A DNA stretch of 64,000 bases, taken from assembly GCA_902490005.1 (NCBI GenBank), contig CABUCM010000004.1, forward strand, positions 60,279-124,278. The letters are read 5' to 3'. The position numbers and the translations under genes were made by a program. The notes beneath the pieces were generated by a model. That model was not told the origin of the DNA. It saw only the letters and a program-made list of their open reading frames with translations, and made no database searches. This stretch comes from an uncultured Ruminiclostridium sp. Lineage in GTDB: Bacteria > Bacillota > Clostridia > Oscillospirales > Acutalibacteraceae. Below are positions 1-7,831 of the stretch, one piece after another. Each line of letters begins with the position of its first letter. Position 1 is the stretch's first letter.

Positions 1-2
1 TG

Positions 3-593
3 GATACATTGGCGGAAGAGACCGTGGCAAAGCTTTTGGGCGACGGGAAAACGGAGAACGCCGGCAGTGGTGTGGACCGCTTCTTCGGCGCCGCTACGGT
101 AAACGGCTCGTATGATTACATCCCCAATATTACCCAGGAAATCCCCAAGCGGTATTTTCTGAAAGGCCGTCCGGGCACCGGGAAATCCACCTTCCTGAAG
201 AAAATCAGCAAGGCGGCCCAGGAGCGGGGGTACCGGGTGGAAATTTATCACTGTGCCTTCGACCCCAACAGCCTGGATATGGTCGTCATCCGGGAGCTGG
301 GAGTGTGCGTTTTCGACAGCACATCCCCCCACGAGTATTTCCCGGAGCGGGAAACCGACGAAATCATCGATATTTATGAGGCCGCGGTGAAGCCGGGGAC
401 GGACGAAACGTTCCAGAAGGAGATCGCCGACTGCAGCGCGGGCTATAAGGCCAAGGTGAAGGAGGCCGCCCAGCGCCTGGGAGAGGCGAGGCTCGCTTAC
501 CACCAATATCAAAGGGGTGTTTTAGACGCCGTGAATCCAGACCGGAGAATCGGGTCTATGGATTGGGTGATCGGAAAGCTGTTCGGGCGGTAA
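3..593 (+). CDS. PRK06851-like P-loop ATPase, C-terminal part (5' end cut by window)
   Basis: The reading frame is open to the left edge, so the true start lies outside the window; the TTG at 9 is not a convincing start because no ribosome site precedes it. The visible part carries a Walker A motif, GRPGTGKST, at about residues 53-61, followed by YHCAFDPNSLDMVVI, a block I recognise from the PRK06851 family of Clostridia. Those proteins have two tandem P-loop domains of about 180 residues each; what is seen here would be most of the second domain plus the C-terminal helical tail. The biochemical function of the family is not known to me. The call rests on the motif block and is fairly sure for the fold, less so for the family name. 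Confidence 0.6.
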   Translation, partial: DTLAEETVAKLLGDGKTENAGSGVDRFFGAATVNGSYDYIPNITQEIPKRYFLKGRPGTGKSTFLKKISKAAQERGYRVEIYHCAFDPNSLDMVVIRELGVCVFDSTSPHEYFPERETDEIIDIYEAAVKPGTDETFQKEIADCSAGYKAKVKEAAQRLGEARLAYHQYQRGVLDAVNPDRRIGSMDWVIGKLFGR

Positions 594-675
594 ATTAAAA
601 AAACGGCCGGGACTGATTCCATATTTTCACAAGGTGTGCTATGATAGGGTTAGAATATAGTAGGCGGGTGAGAAA

Positions 676-1647
676 ATGGAGCAGTCAAAAAAAGGGGCTA
701 TTTTTACGAAAACCGGCGTGGTGGTTTTACTGGCGGCAGTGTGCGCCATTTTGTGGGGCAGCGCGTTCCCCTGCGTGAAAACCGGGTATGAGCTGTTTCA
801 GATCGCTCCGGATGACAGCGCCAGCAAGCTGCTGTTTGCCGGCATCCGGTTCGGCATGGCGGGGCTGGTCACCATTTTATTCGCCAGCCTGAAAAGAAAG
901 CGGATGTGCCTGCCAAACCAGCGCAACATCGTGGGGATCCTGGTGCTGGGCCTAGTGCAGACCACCCTGCAGTATGTGTTCTTTTATTTGGGCCTGGCAA
1001 ACACCACCGGGGTGAAGGCTTCTATTTTCGGCGCGGTCAGCACCTTTTTCGCCGTGGTTCTGGCCCACTTTATTTACCGCAACGATAAGCTGAACCGGTT
1101 TAAGGTGGTTGGCTGTATCGCCGGGTTTACCGGCGTGGTGATTGTGAACCTGGGGCTGGGCGGGCTGGAGGCCAGCTTCTCCTTCCAGGGCGAGGGCTTT
1201 ATCATTCTGGCGGCGTTATCGTCCGCCGTGGGCGCCCTATTGAGCAAAAATGTGGCGTCCAACGGGGATTCCATGACCATCACCGGATGGCAGCTGCTCA
1301 TCGGCGGCGCGGTGCTGTGCCTGATCGGCCTGCCTAGGGGAAGGTTGAATCCGGTGGGCCCGGAAGCGTTTTTGCTGCTGGGTTACATGATCCTTCTGTC
1401 CGCGGTGGCCTTTGTCATCTGGACCGCCCTGCTGTATTATAATCCAGTGGGCAAAATTACGGTGTATAATTTTATGACCCCGGTGTTCGGCGTGATCCTT
1501 TCCGCCGCCTTCCTGGGAGAAAACCTTTGGGATTGGCGGTATCTGGCGGCGCTGGCCCTGGTCTGCTTCGGTATCTTCGCGGTGAACCGGGTGAAACAGC
1601 CTAAGGAGCGGGAGAAAAATTTGAACAAAACCCCGCCGATGAAATAA
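676..1647 (+). CDS. DMT-superfamily transporter with two EamA domains
   Basis: A 323-aa very hydrophobic protein with about ten predicted membrane helices in two homologous halves, as expected for EamA/RhaT drug-metabolite exporters. The first half begins with AVCAILWGSAFPCVKTGYE, the usual EamA opening, and the second half begins near residue 180 with ALSSAVGALLSKN. The C-terminus is short, basic and cytoplasmic. Such proteins export small metabolites such as amino acids; the substrate cannot be read from sequence. The ATG at 676 is preceded by a weak purine-rich site, GCGGGTGAG. It stands alone: the next gene on this strand is beyond ppdK, and a strong hairpin terminator follows 34 bases after the stop. 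Confidence 0.85.
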   Translation: MEQSKKGAIFTKTGVVVLLAAVCAILWGSAFPCVKTGYELFQIAPDDSASKLLFAGIRFGMAGLVTILFASLKRKRMCLPNQRNIVGILVLGLVQTTLQYVFFYLGLANTTGVKASIFGAVSTFFAVVLAHFIYRNDKLNRFKVVGCIAGFTGVVIVNLGLGGLEASFSFQGEGFIILAALSSAVGALLSKNVASNGDSMTITGWQLLIGGAVLCLIGLPRGRLNPVGPEAFLLLGYMILLSAVAFVIWTALLYYNPVGKITVYNFMTPVFGVILSAAFLGENLWDWRYLAALALVCFGIFAVNRVKQPKEREKNLNKTPPMK

Positions 1648-1680
1648 AAAACGGCGCCGGCTTCGGCCGGGGATAAAAAA

Positions 1681-1712
1681 GGGCTGGCCCGGATCCGGGC
1701 CGGCCCTTTTTG
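1681..1712 (+). terminator. Intrinsic terminator of the EamA gene
   Basis: Arms GGGCTGGCCCGGA and TCCGGGCCGGCCC (one G-T wobble) form a 13-bp GC-rich stem at 1681-1706 with almost no loop, followed directly by six T residues. Confidence 0.85.
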
Positions 1713-1796
1713 GATAGGAACCCCTGGAGTACAGGCCGGGATCGCGGCCTAACCGGGCCGAAAGCGTTTTTCCCGCCGGCCGCGGCCCTCCCATAG

Positions 1797-1829
1797 AAAA
1801 AAGCGCCTCTGGTAAAACCAGAGGCGCTT
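1797..1829 (-). terminator. Intrinsic terminator of ppdK
   Basis: A perfect 13-bp stem (AAGCGCCTCTGGT with ACCAGAGGCGCTT) around a 3-base loop lies 19 bases past the ppdK stop. It is followed by six T residues on the minus strand. Confidence 0.9.
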
Positions 1830-1847
1830 TTGCAGTGCAGAGAAAAC

Positions 1848-4487
1848 TTATTTGCTGGACTTAATCGCAGCCTGGGCAGCGGCCAACCGGGCGATCGGCA
1901 CGCGGAACGGAGAGCAGGAAACATAATTGAGGCCGATGTTATGGCAGAACTCGACGGAGGTCGGGTCGCCGCCATGCTCGCCGCAGATGCCAAGCTTGAT
2001 GTCGGGGCGGGTCTTGCGGCCGCCTTCGACAGCCATCTTGACCAGCTTGCCAACACCCTTCTGGTCCAGTCTGGCGAAGGGATCGTTCTCATAGATCTTG
2101 TTCTCATAATAGGAATCCAGGAACTTGCCAGCGTCGTCACGGCTGAAGCCGAAGGTCATCTGGGTTAAGTCGTTGGTGCCGAAGCTGAAGAACTCGGCTT
2201 CCTGGGCGATCTCGTCGGCCAGCAGGGCGGCTCTCGGGATCTCGATCATGGTGCCCACATGATACTTCATGTCGCTGCCGGCGGCGGCGATCAGCTTGTC
2301 GGCGGTGGAGGTCACGATGTCCTTCACGAACTTCAATTCCTTAACCTCGCCTACCAGCGGGATCATGATCTCAGGCACAATGTTGAATTCCGGATGCTCC
2401 TTGTTCACAACCAGAGCCGCGTTGATGACAGCGGTGGTCTGCATTTCGGCGATTTCCGGATAAGTGACGGCCAGACGGCAGCCACGGTGGCCCATCATGG
2501 GGTTGAACTCGTGGAGGCCGGCGATAACGGCCTTCAGCTCGTCAACAGTGATGTTCAGCTCGCCCGCCAGCTCGATGATATCCTCTTCCTTCTGGGGAAC
2601 GAACTCATGCAGAGGCGGATCCAGGAAACGGACGGTCATGGGACGGCCTTCCAGCACCCGGTACATGGCCTCAAAGTCGCCCTGCTGATAAGGCAGGATC
2701 TTAGCCAAGGCAGCCTTTCTGGCTTCGGGGGTCTTGGCAACGATCATCTCGCGGATAGCCTTGATGCGGTCGCCCTCGAAGAACATGTGCTCGGTACGGC
2801 ACAGGCCGATGCCCTCGGCGCCAAAGGCCACAGCCTGGGCGGCGTCACGGGGAGTGTCGGCGTTGGTGCGGACCTTCAGGGTTCTCTTGGCGTCGGCCCA
2901 CTTCATGAAGCGGTCGAAATCGCCGGAGATGGAGGCGGCAACGGTGGGGATAGCCTCGCCATAGATGTTGCCGGTGGAACCGTCGATAGAGATGTAGTCG
3001 CCTTCCTTAATGGTCAGGCCGCCCAGCTCAAATTCCTTGGCTTCCTCGTTCATCTTGATGTCGCCGCAGCCAGATACGCAGCAGGTGCCCATACCGCGGG
3101 CAACAACGGCGGCGTGAGAGGTCATACCGCCGCGAACGGTCAGAATACCCTCGGCGGCAGCCATGCCCTCGATGTCCTCAGGAGAGGTCTCCAGACGGAC
3201 CAGAACGACCTTTTCGCCGTTCTCATGCCAGGCCTTGGCATCCTCGGCGGTGAATACCACCTTGCCGCAGGCGGCGCCGGGAGAAGCGGCCAGGCCCTTG
3301 CCGATGGCCTTGGCGGCCTTCAGAGCCTTGGCGTCAAACTGGGGATGGAGCAGAGCGTCCAGCTGCTTGGGCTCCACGCGGAGAACAGCGGTGTCCTCAG
3401 AGATCTTGCCCTCGTCCACCAGGTCTACGGCGATCTTCAGAGCGGCGGCAGCGGTTCTCTTGCCGTTTCTGGTCTGAAGCATATACAGCTTGCCGTTCTC
3501 AATGGTGAATTCCATATCCTGCATGTCGGCATAGTGCTCTTCCAGGCGGTTCGCGATGTCGGCAAACTGCTTGTACACCTCGGGCATATCCTCGGCCAGC
3601 TTGGAGATGTGGCTGGGGGTACGGATACCGGCCACCACGTCCTCGCCCTGGGCGTTGATGAGATACTCGCCGAACAGCGCTCTTTCGCCGGTGGCGGGGT
3701 CACGGGTAAAGGCGACGCCGGTACCGGAGTTTTCGTTCAGGTTGCCGAACACCATGGGCTGCACGTTGACAGCGGTGCCCCAGCTGTAGGGGATCTCGTT
3801 CATACGGCGGTATACGTTGGCGCGGGGGTTGTCCCAAGAACGGAATACAGCCTTGACAGATTCCATCAGCTGAGCCTTCGGATCGGACGGGAAGTCCTCG
3901 CCCATTTCCTTCTTATAGTGGGCCTTGAAGAGCTTGACCAGCTCTTTCATATCGTCGGCATCCAGGTCGATGTCGTTCTTAACGCCCTTCTTCTCCTTGA
4001 CCTCGTCGATGATGACCTCAAAGGTGGACTTTGCCAAGCCCATAACAACGTCGGAGAACATCTGGATGAAACGGCGGTAAGAGTCGTATACGAAACGGAC
4101 GAACTTGATGTCGGGGTTCTTGGCGATCATGCTGGCGGCAACGTCGTCGTTCAGGCCCAGGTTCAAGATGGTGTCCATCATGCCGGGCATGGAGGCTCTC
4201 GCGCCGGAACGCACGGAAACCAGCAGCGGGTTTTCCTTATCGCCGAATTTCTTGCCGTTGATCTCTTCCATCTTGGCAAGGTTCGCGTAGATTTCCTCCT
4301 CGATTTCAGGAGCAATCTTTTTGCCGTCCTCGTAATAACGGGTGCAGGCCTCCGTGGAAACGGTGAAGCCCTGGGGTACTGGCATGCCCAAAACGGTCAT
4401 TTCAGCCAGGTTGGCGCCTTTTCCTCCGAGCAGTTCCCGCATGGAACCGTTGCCCTCAGAGAAAAGGTATACATACTTGTGGCTCAT
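1848..4487 (-). CDS. ppdK: Pyruvate, phosphate dikinase
   Basis: This cytoplasmic enzyme interconverts pyruvate, ATP and phosphate with phosphoenolpyruvate, AMP and pyrophosphate. At 879 aa it has the normal family length. The N-terminal ATP-grasp domain spans about residues 1-340. The phosphohistidine domain carries GGMTSHAAVVARGMG with the swivelling His at about 458, and the C-terminal PEP/pyruvate barrel carries the catalytic Cys in LGICGEHGGDP at about 835. All hallmark residues are present. The ATG at 4487 follows AGGAGG with good spacing. It is monocistronic, with its own promoter about 90 bases upstream and its own terminator. In anaerobes with a pyrophosphate-linked glycolysis the enzyme works together with a membrane pyrophosphatase such as the one at 31.5 kb, but that functional link is inference. 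Confidence 0.97.
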   Translation of the reverse strand: MSHKYVYLFSEGNGSMRELLGGKGANLAEMTVLGMPVPQGFTVSTEACTRYYEDGKKIAPEIEEEIYANLAKMEEINGKKFGDKENPLLVSVRSGARASMPGMMDTILNLGLNDDVAASMIAKNPDIKFVRFVYDSYRRFIQMFSDVVMGLAKSTFEVIIDEVKEKKGVKNDIDLDADDMKELVKLFKAHYKKEMGEDFPSDPKAQLMESVKAVFRSWDNPRANVYRRMNEIPYSWGTAVNVQPMVFGNLNENSGTGVAFTRDPATGERALFGEYLINAQGEDVVAGIRTPSHISKLAEDMPEVYKQFADIANRLEEHYADMQDMEFTIENGKLYMLQTRNGKRTAAAALKIAVDLVDEGKISEDTAVLRVEPKQLDALLHPQFDAKALKAAKAIGKGLAASPGAACGKVVFTAEDAKAWHENGEKVVLVRLETSPEDIEGMAAAEGILTVRGGMTSHAAVVARGMGTCCVSGCGDIKMNEEAKEFELGGLTIKEGDYISIDGSTGNIYGEAIPTVAASISGDFDRFMKWADAKRTLKVRTNADTPRDAAQAVAFGAEGIGLCRTEHMFFEGDRIKAIREMIVAKTPEARKAALAKILPYQQGDFEAMYRVLEGRPMTVRFLDPPLHEFVPQKEEDIIELAGELNITVDELKAVIAGLHEFNPMMGHRGCRLAVTYPEIAEMQTTAVINAALVVNKEHPEFNIVPEIMIPLVGEVKELKFVKDIVTSTADKLIAAAGSDMKYHVGTMIEIPRAALLADEIAQEAEFFSFGTNDLTQMTFGFSRDDAGKFLDSYYENKIYENDPFARLDQKGVGKLVKMAVEGGRKTRPDIKLGICGEHGGDPTSVEFCHNIGLNYVSCSPFRVPIARLAAAQAAIKSSK

Positions 4488-4578
4488 TGGTATCTACCTC
4501 CTATAAAATTAAGCGCGAAGCGCTTGAGCAGATTGAGCTTTTCTTAGAGATCCTAACTTCTTCAAAGCTCTCAAAATC

Positions 4579-4607
4579 ATTATAACAAAACGGCTGAGGA
4601 TTTTCCA
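4579..4607 (-). promoter_or_regulatory. Putative sigma-A promoter of ppdK
   Basis: On the minus strand a TGGAAA box (4602-4607) lies 17 bases from a perfect TATAAT (4579-4584), giving a leader of roughly 85 bases. The leader contains a small hairpin, AAGCGC-TTC-GCGCTT, near 4510-4525, shortly before the ribosome site. Confidence 0.55.
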
Positions 4608-4698
4608 CATCTTTTTGCCAACAAATAGGGATTTTTTTCAAATTTCCGAAAAGAAAAACCGCCGCTGGGAAAATTCGTCAATTCCCGACGGAAAAGGC

Positions 4699-4726
4699 TT
4701 GAAAAATCCGAAGGTTATGAGATAAT
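4699..4726 (+). promoter_or_regulatory. Putative sigma-A promoter of the glmU-like/prs genes
   Basis: TTGAAA at 4699-4704 and GATAAT at 4721-4726, spaced 16 bases, lie about 60 bases before the glmU-like start. The 301-base gap between ppdK and this gene (4488-4788) holds only the two divergent promoters and AT-rich spacer. Confidence 0.55.
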
Positions 4727-4788
4727 AAGATTAGCTTTTCATTAAGATTTCGGCGGGCGGAGGAAACGCCTGCCAAGGGGAGGACTAT

Positions 4789-5544
4789 ATGCCAGAGGTT
4801 TGTGGGATTATCCTGGCCGCGGGAGAGGGCAAGCGGATGAAATCCAATCTGCCCAAGGTGCTGAGCCGGGTGCTGAATAAACCCATGCTGAAATGGGTCA
4901 TCGACGCCGCCCGGCAGGCAGGTATCGGTGACCTGTGTGTTGTAGAGGGCTTTAAGCGGGAGGAAGTGGAAAAGTACCTGGCCACCCTGCCGGAGACGTT
5001 TGAAACGGCTTTCCAGGCGGAGCGGAAGGGCACCGCCCACGCGGTGATGCAGGCCAAAAGCTTTTTGGAGCGCCGCCGGGGCGGCGACGTGCTGATTTTA
5101 AACGGGGATGCCCCGTTTATGGATGCGGAAACGATCCGGGGCGCTTATGAACGCCACCGGGACGGGGGCCACGCGGTGACGCTGATCTCCGCCTATTTGG
5201 ACGACCCCTTCGGCTACGGCAGGGTTCTGCGGGATAAGGACGGGGGCGGGCTTGCCGCGGTGGTAGAGGAAAAGGACGCGGATGAAACCCAGAAGGGGAT
5301 CAAGGAGGTCAGCTCCGGGGCATATTGGTTCCGGGTGGAGAAGCTGTTAAGCGTGCTGTCGTCCATTGAGAACCACAACGCCCAGGGGGAGTATTACCTG
5401 CCGGACGCGGTAAAGCTTCTGCTGGAAAAGGGCGAGGCGGCGGACGCTTACCCGGCGAAAAGCCCCGATGCGGTAATGGGGGCGAACGACGCCGGCCAGC
5501 TGCGGGAACTGAACGAAATCGCCAGGCAAAAGGGGTATCAATAA
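4789..5544 (+). CDS. GlmU-like N-acetylglucosamine-1-phosphate uridylyltransferase domain only
   Basis: A 251-aa nucleotidyltransferase with the GlmU N-terminal signature IILAAGEGKRMKSNLPKVL (residues 7-25), then a GTAHAVMQA block (QPLGTGHA in classical GlmU), LNGDAPFMD with the metal-binding Asp, and EKDAD. It is expected to make UDP-GlcNAc from UTP and GlcNAc-1-phosphate for peptidoglycan. Classical GlmU is about 455 aa; the C-terminal left-handed beta-helix acetyltransferase domain is absent. The frame ends cleanly at TAA and prs starts 59 bases later, so this is not a frameshift in the window. A separate acetyltransferase must act on GlcN-1-phosphate, or the substrate differs. The ATG at 4789 follows AAGGGGAGG. 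Position directly before prs matches the Firmicutes glmU-prs order. Alternative: another sugar-1-phosphate nucleotidyltransferase. Confidence 0.75.
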   Translation: MPEVCGIILAAGEGKRMKSNLPKVLSRVLNKPMLKWVIDAARQAGIGDLCVVEGFKREEVEKYLATLPETFETAFQAERKGTAHAVMQAKSFLERRRGGDVLILNGDAPFMDAETIRGAYERHRDGGHAVTLISAYLDDPFGYGRVLRDKDGGGLAAVVEEKDADETQKGIKEVSSGAYWFRVEKLLSVLSSIENHNAQGEYYLPDAVKLLLEKGEAADAYPAKSPDAVMGANDAGQLRELNEIARQKGYQ

Positions 5545-5603
5545 GGTTGGTACCGTCACAGACGGGTATGGATACGAACGTGCAAAACGAGGGGGAATTT
5601 ATC

Positions 5604-6563
5604 ATGAATTTTCATGGGAAAGACATCAAAATCTTCACAGCTAATTCCAACCCAATGGTCGCCAAACGGATCGCCGAGTGCTTGGGGCTGCCCTTGGGAA
5701 AATCAGAGGTCAGCACCTTCAGCGACGGGGAAATCGCCGTTTCCCTGTTCGAGTCGGTCCGGGGCTCCGACTGCTTTATTGTCCAGTCCACCTGTTCGCC
5801 GGTGAACAACAACATTATGGAGCTTCTGATTATGATCGACGCCATGAAGCGGGCGTCCGCCGCCAGGATCACGGCGGTGATCCCCTATTTCGGCTACGCC
5901 CGGCAGGACCGGAAGGCCAAGGCCAGGGACCCGATCTCCGCCAAGCTGGTGGCGGATTTAATCACCACCGCTGGGGCGGACCGGGTGCTGACCATGGACC
6001 TGCACGCCCCCCAGATCCAGGGGTTTTTCAATATCCCGGTGGACCATTTGGTGGGCGCCCCTACCCTGGCCGCCTTTTTAAGAGGGCGGATCGGCAGGGA
6101 CAACGAGGAGTATGTGGTGGTCTCCCCCGATTTAGGTTCGGTGACACGGGCCAGGAACTTCGCGGACCGTCTGGGCTGCCCTTTGGCCATCATCGATAAG
6201 CGGCGGCAAAAGGCCAATGTGTGCGAGGTGATGAACATCATCGGCGACGTAAAGGATAAAAGGGTTATCCTAGTGGATGATATGATCGATACCGCGGGTA
6301 CCCTGTGCAACGGGGCCGCCGCCATTATGGAAAAGGGCGGCGCGGTGGAGGTCACCGCGGCGGCAACCCACGGGGTTCTTTCCGGCCCCGCCATTGAGCG
6401 GATCAGGAACAGCCCCATTAAGGAGCTGATCCTGCTGGATACGGTGCCGGTGACCGGAGAGCGGAAGCTTGAGAACATGACGATTTTGTCCGTGGCCCCC
6501 CTGTTTGCCGAGGCCATTGAGCGCATTTATGAGGATAAGCCGGTTTCCCCCATGTTCCTGTAA
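5604..6563 (+). CDS. prs: Ribose-phosphate pyrophosphokinase (PRPP synthetase)
   Basis: The enzyme transfers pyrophosphate from ATP to ribose-5-phosphate, giving PRPP for nucleotide, His, Trp and NAD synthesis. The 319-aa product has the class I features: FSDGEIAV near residue 37, the ATP loop YFGYARQDRK, the metal-binding segment MDLHAPQIQGFF, and the PRPP signature VILVDDMIDTAGT at about 220-232. The ATG at 5604 is chosen over an upstream in-frame start at 5547 because it follows GAGGGGG at the right spacing and matches the usual N-terminus (KIFTANSNP). It lies 59 bases after the glmU-like gene with no terminator between, so the two are probably co-transcribed. Confidence 0.97.
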   Translation: MNFHGKDIKIFTANSNPMVAKRIAECLGLPLGKSEVSTFSDGEIAVSLFESVRGSDCFIVQSTCSPVNNNIMELLIMIDAMKRASAARITAVIPYFGYARQDRKAKARDPISAKLVADLITTAGADRVLTMDLHAPQIQGFFNIPVDHLVGAPTLAAFLRGRIGRDNEEYVVVSPDLGSVTRARNFADRLGCPLAIIDKRRQKANVCEVMNIIGDVKDKRVILVDDMIDTAGTLCNGAAAIMEKGGAVEVTAAATHGVLSGPAIERIRNSPIKELILLDTVPVTGERKLENMTILSVAPLFAEAIERIYEDKPVSPMFL

Positions 6564-6594
6564 CCGGCCGGTTTTGGCGGAATAAAAACAACGA

Positions 6595-6619
6595 GGCGGG
6601 ATGGAGCTTCCATCCCGCC
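6595..6619 (-). terminator. Hairpin between convergent prs and the 6649-6993 gene
   Basis: A perfect 10-bp stem (GGCGGGATGG with CCATCCCGCC) around AGCTT. The T-rich flank (CGTTGTTTTTATT) is on the minus strand, so it mainly suits the reverse gene, but it may stop prs transcription too. Confidence 0.65.
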
Positions 6620-6648
6620 ATAATGCGTTGCTGTGCCGAATGTGGTTT

Positions 6649-6993
6649 TTACCGGACCTGGCCGTTTAAGGGCTGGTTGAAGGAGGACAAAATAAATTGG
6701 CGGACATAATTGCAGTTTTCCGCGTTTTTGCCGTAATCGATCAGCGTGGTGGCCAAAGCGGGCTTGGATTCCACAATAATGCGGCAGCCGCCGTCCAGGG
6801 GATCATAAAAAGAGATGGTGATATGTTCGCCCCAGGTGAGCATATTTGCCCGGTGCTTTAAGAAAATTTTGAAGTTAGCGCGGTCTACCGCCGCCATTTT
6901 CATTTTATAGATTTCATTTTGAGACGCTACATAGTTAAATACATCCATGACCGGGACGGGAAGATAAAAATCCAATTGACGTTCACAAGCCAC
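6649..6993 (-). CDS. Conserved hypothetical protein, possibly SRPBCC-like
   Basis: A 114-aa protein of unknown function. The GTG at 6993 is chosen because AAGGGGGG lies six bases before it; a longer open frame runs upstream into pth but has no ribosome site and antisense composition. There is no signal peptide or membrane segment. The layout, an N-terminal beta strand (RQLDFYLPVPVMDVFNYV) followed by helix, short strands and a C-terminal helix containing DYGKNAENCNYVRQFI, resembles small helix-grip (SRPBCC/START-like) proteins, but I see no diagnostic residue. It is convergent with prs and divergent from pth, so it breaks the usual prs-pth co-orientation. The function is unknown; the fold suggestion is a guess. 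Confidence 0.6.
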   Translation of the reverse strand: MACERQLDFYLPVPVMDVFNYVASQNEIYKMKMAAVDRANFKIFLKHRANMLTWGEHITISFYDPLDGGCRIIVESKPALATTLIDYGKNAENCNYVRQFILSSFNQPLNGQVR

Positions 6994-7081
6994 AGTGCAC
7001 CCCCCTTTCCTTTTTGATGTATTTATGATATCATTTTTTTCGCCGGAAAACAACGGCAAAAACCAGGAGGATACGGATAAA

Positions 7082-7705
7082 ATGTTTGACATTTTTAAGA
7101 AGCTGGAGGGGCTCAGGCCCTCCGCCCCGGCGGGGCCGGTGGAATATATCGTGGCGGGGCTGGGCAATCCGGGCCGGCAATATGAAAACACCAGGCACAA
7201 CGCCGGCTTTTTCACCTTGGACCAAATCGCCGCCCAATGCGGCGCCAGCGTCACCCGGCTGAAATATAAATCCTTGTGCGCCGACGCCGTTTTCGGCGGC
7301 AGGCGGGTACTTTTGATGAAGCCCCAGACCTTTATGAACCTGAGCGGCCAGGCGGTGGCCGAGGCAATGAATTTTTATAAAATCCCCCCGGAACGGGTAA
7401 TCGTGATTTTCGACGACGTTTCCCTGGACCCCGGCAAGCTGCGGATCCGCCGGAAAGGCAGCGACGGCGGGCATAACGGTATGAAAAACATCATATACCT
7501 GTCAGGAAAGGACACGTTTCCCCGGATTAAAATGGGCGTGGGCAAAAAGCCCAGGCCGGACTATAACCTGGCGGACTGGGTGCTGTCCCGGTTTACCCAG
7601 GATGAGCAAAAGGCGTTAGGCGAGGCCGCCAAGCGGGCTGTCCAGGCGGCGGAGCTGATGGTCCAGGGGAAGATCGACCAGGCCATGAACCAATTTAACT
7701 CTTAA
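7082..7705 (+). CDS. pth: Peptidyl-tRNA hydrolase
   Basis: The enzyme cleaves peptidyl-tRNAs that drop off ribosomes and recycles the tRNA. The 207-aa product shows the catalytic set: GLGNPGRQYENTRHNAGF with the substrate-binding Asn and catalytic His, MKPQTFMNLSG, and FDDVSLDPGKLRIR with the active-site Asp, then GSDGGHNGMKNI. The ATG at 7082 follows AGGAGG. Compared with typical Pth, which begins directly with the strand before GLGNPG, this protein carries about 22 extra N-terminal residues (MFDIFKKLEGLRPSAPAGPV). It precedes mfd as in Bacillus; the gap of 126 bases contains a strong hairpin. Confidence 0.95.
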   Translation: MFDIFKKLEGLRPSAPAGPVEYIVAGLGNPGRQYENTRHNAGFFTLDQIAAQCGASVTRLKYKSLCADAVFGGRRVLLMKPQTFMNLSGQAVAEAMNFYKIPPERVIVIFDDVSLDPGKLRIRRKGSDGGHNGMKNIIYLSGKDTFPRIKMGVGKKPRPDYNLADWVLSRFTQDEQKALGEAAKRAVQAAELMVQGKIDQAMNQFNS

Positions 7706-7775
7706 CTGGCGCGGCCCTGAGATTGAACATCACGATTTACGACGAAAACGGCCTTGGGCCGCGAATATCTGCGCC

Positions 7776-7818
7776 CTGCCTGACGCCCCGCGGCGCCGGG
7801 CCCCGGGGCGTCAGGCAG
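7776..7818 (+). promoter_or_regulatory. Perfect 15-bp GC-rich hairpin abutting the mfd ribosome site
   Basis: Arms CTGCCTGACGCCCCG (7776-7790) and CGGGGCGTCAGGCAG (7804-7818) pair perfectly around a 13-base GC-rich loop. No T run follows, so it is not a normal intrinsic terminator. The 3' arm ends inside the GGAG that serves mfd (7818-7821), so when folded it would sit directly against the ribosome site. A role in translation control or mRNA protection is inference. Confidence 0.6.
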
Positions 7819-7831
7819 GAGAAAGCAGCCT

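Noticed and set aside
2259..4547. Long plus-strand open frame (762 codons) opposite ppdK
   Set aside because: Antisense shadow of a complete, well-conserved ppdK; the translation is low-complexity and rich in His, Gly, Val and Leu, with no ribosome site.
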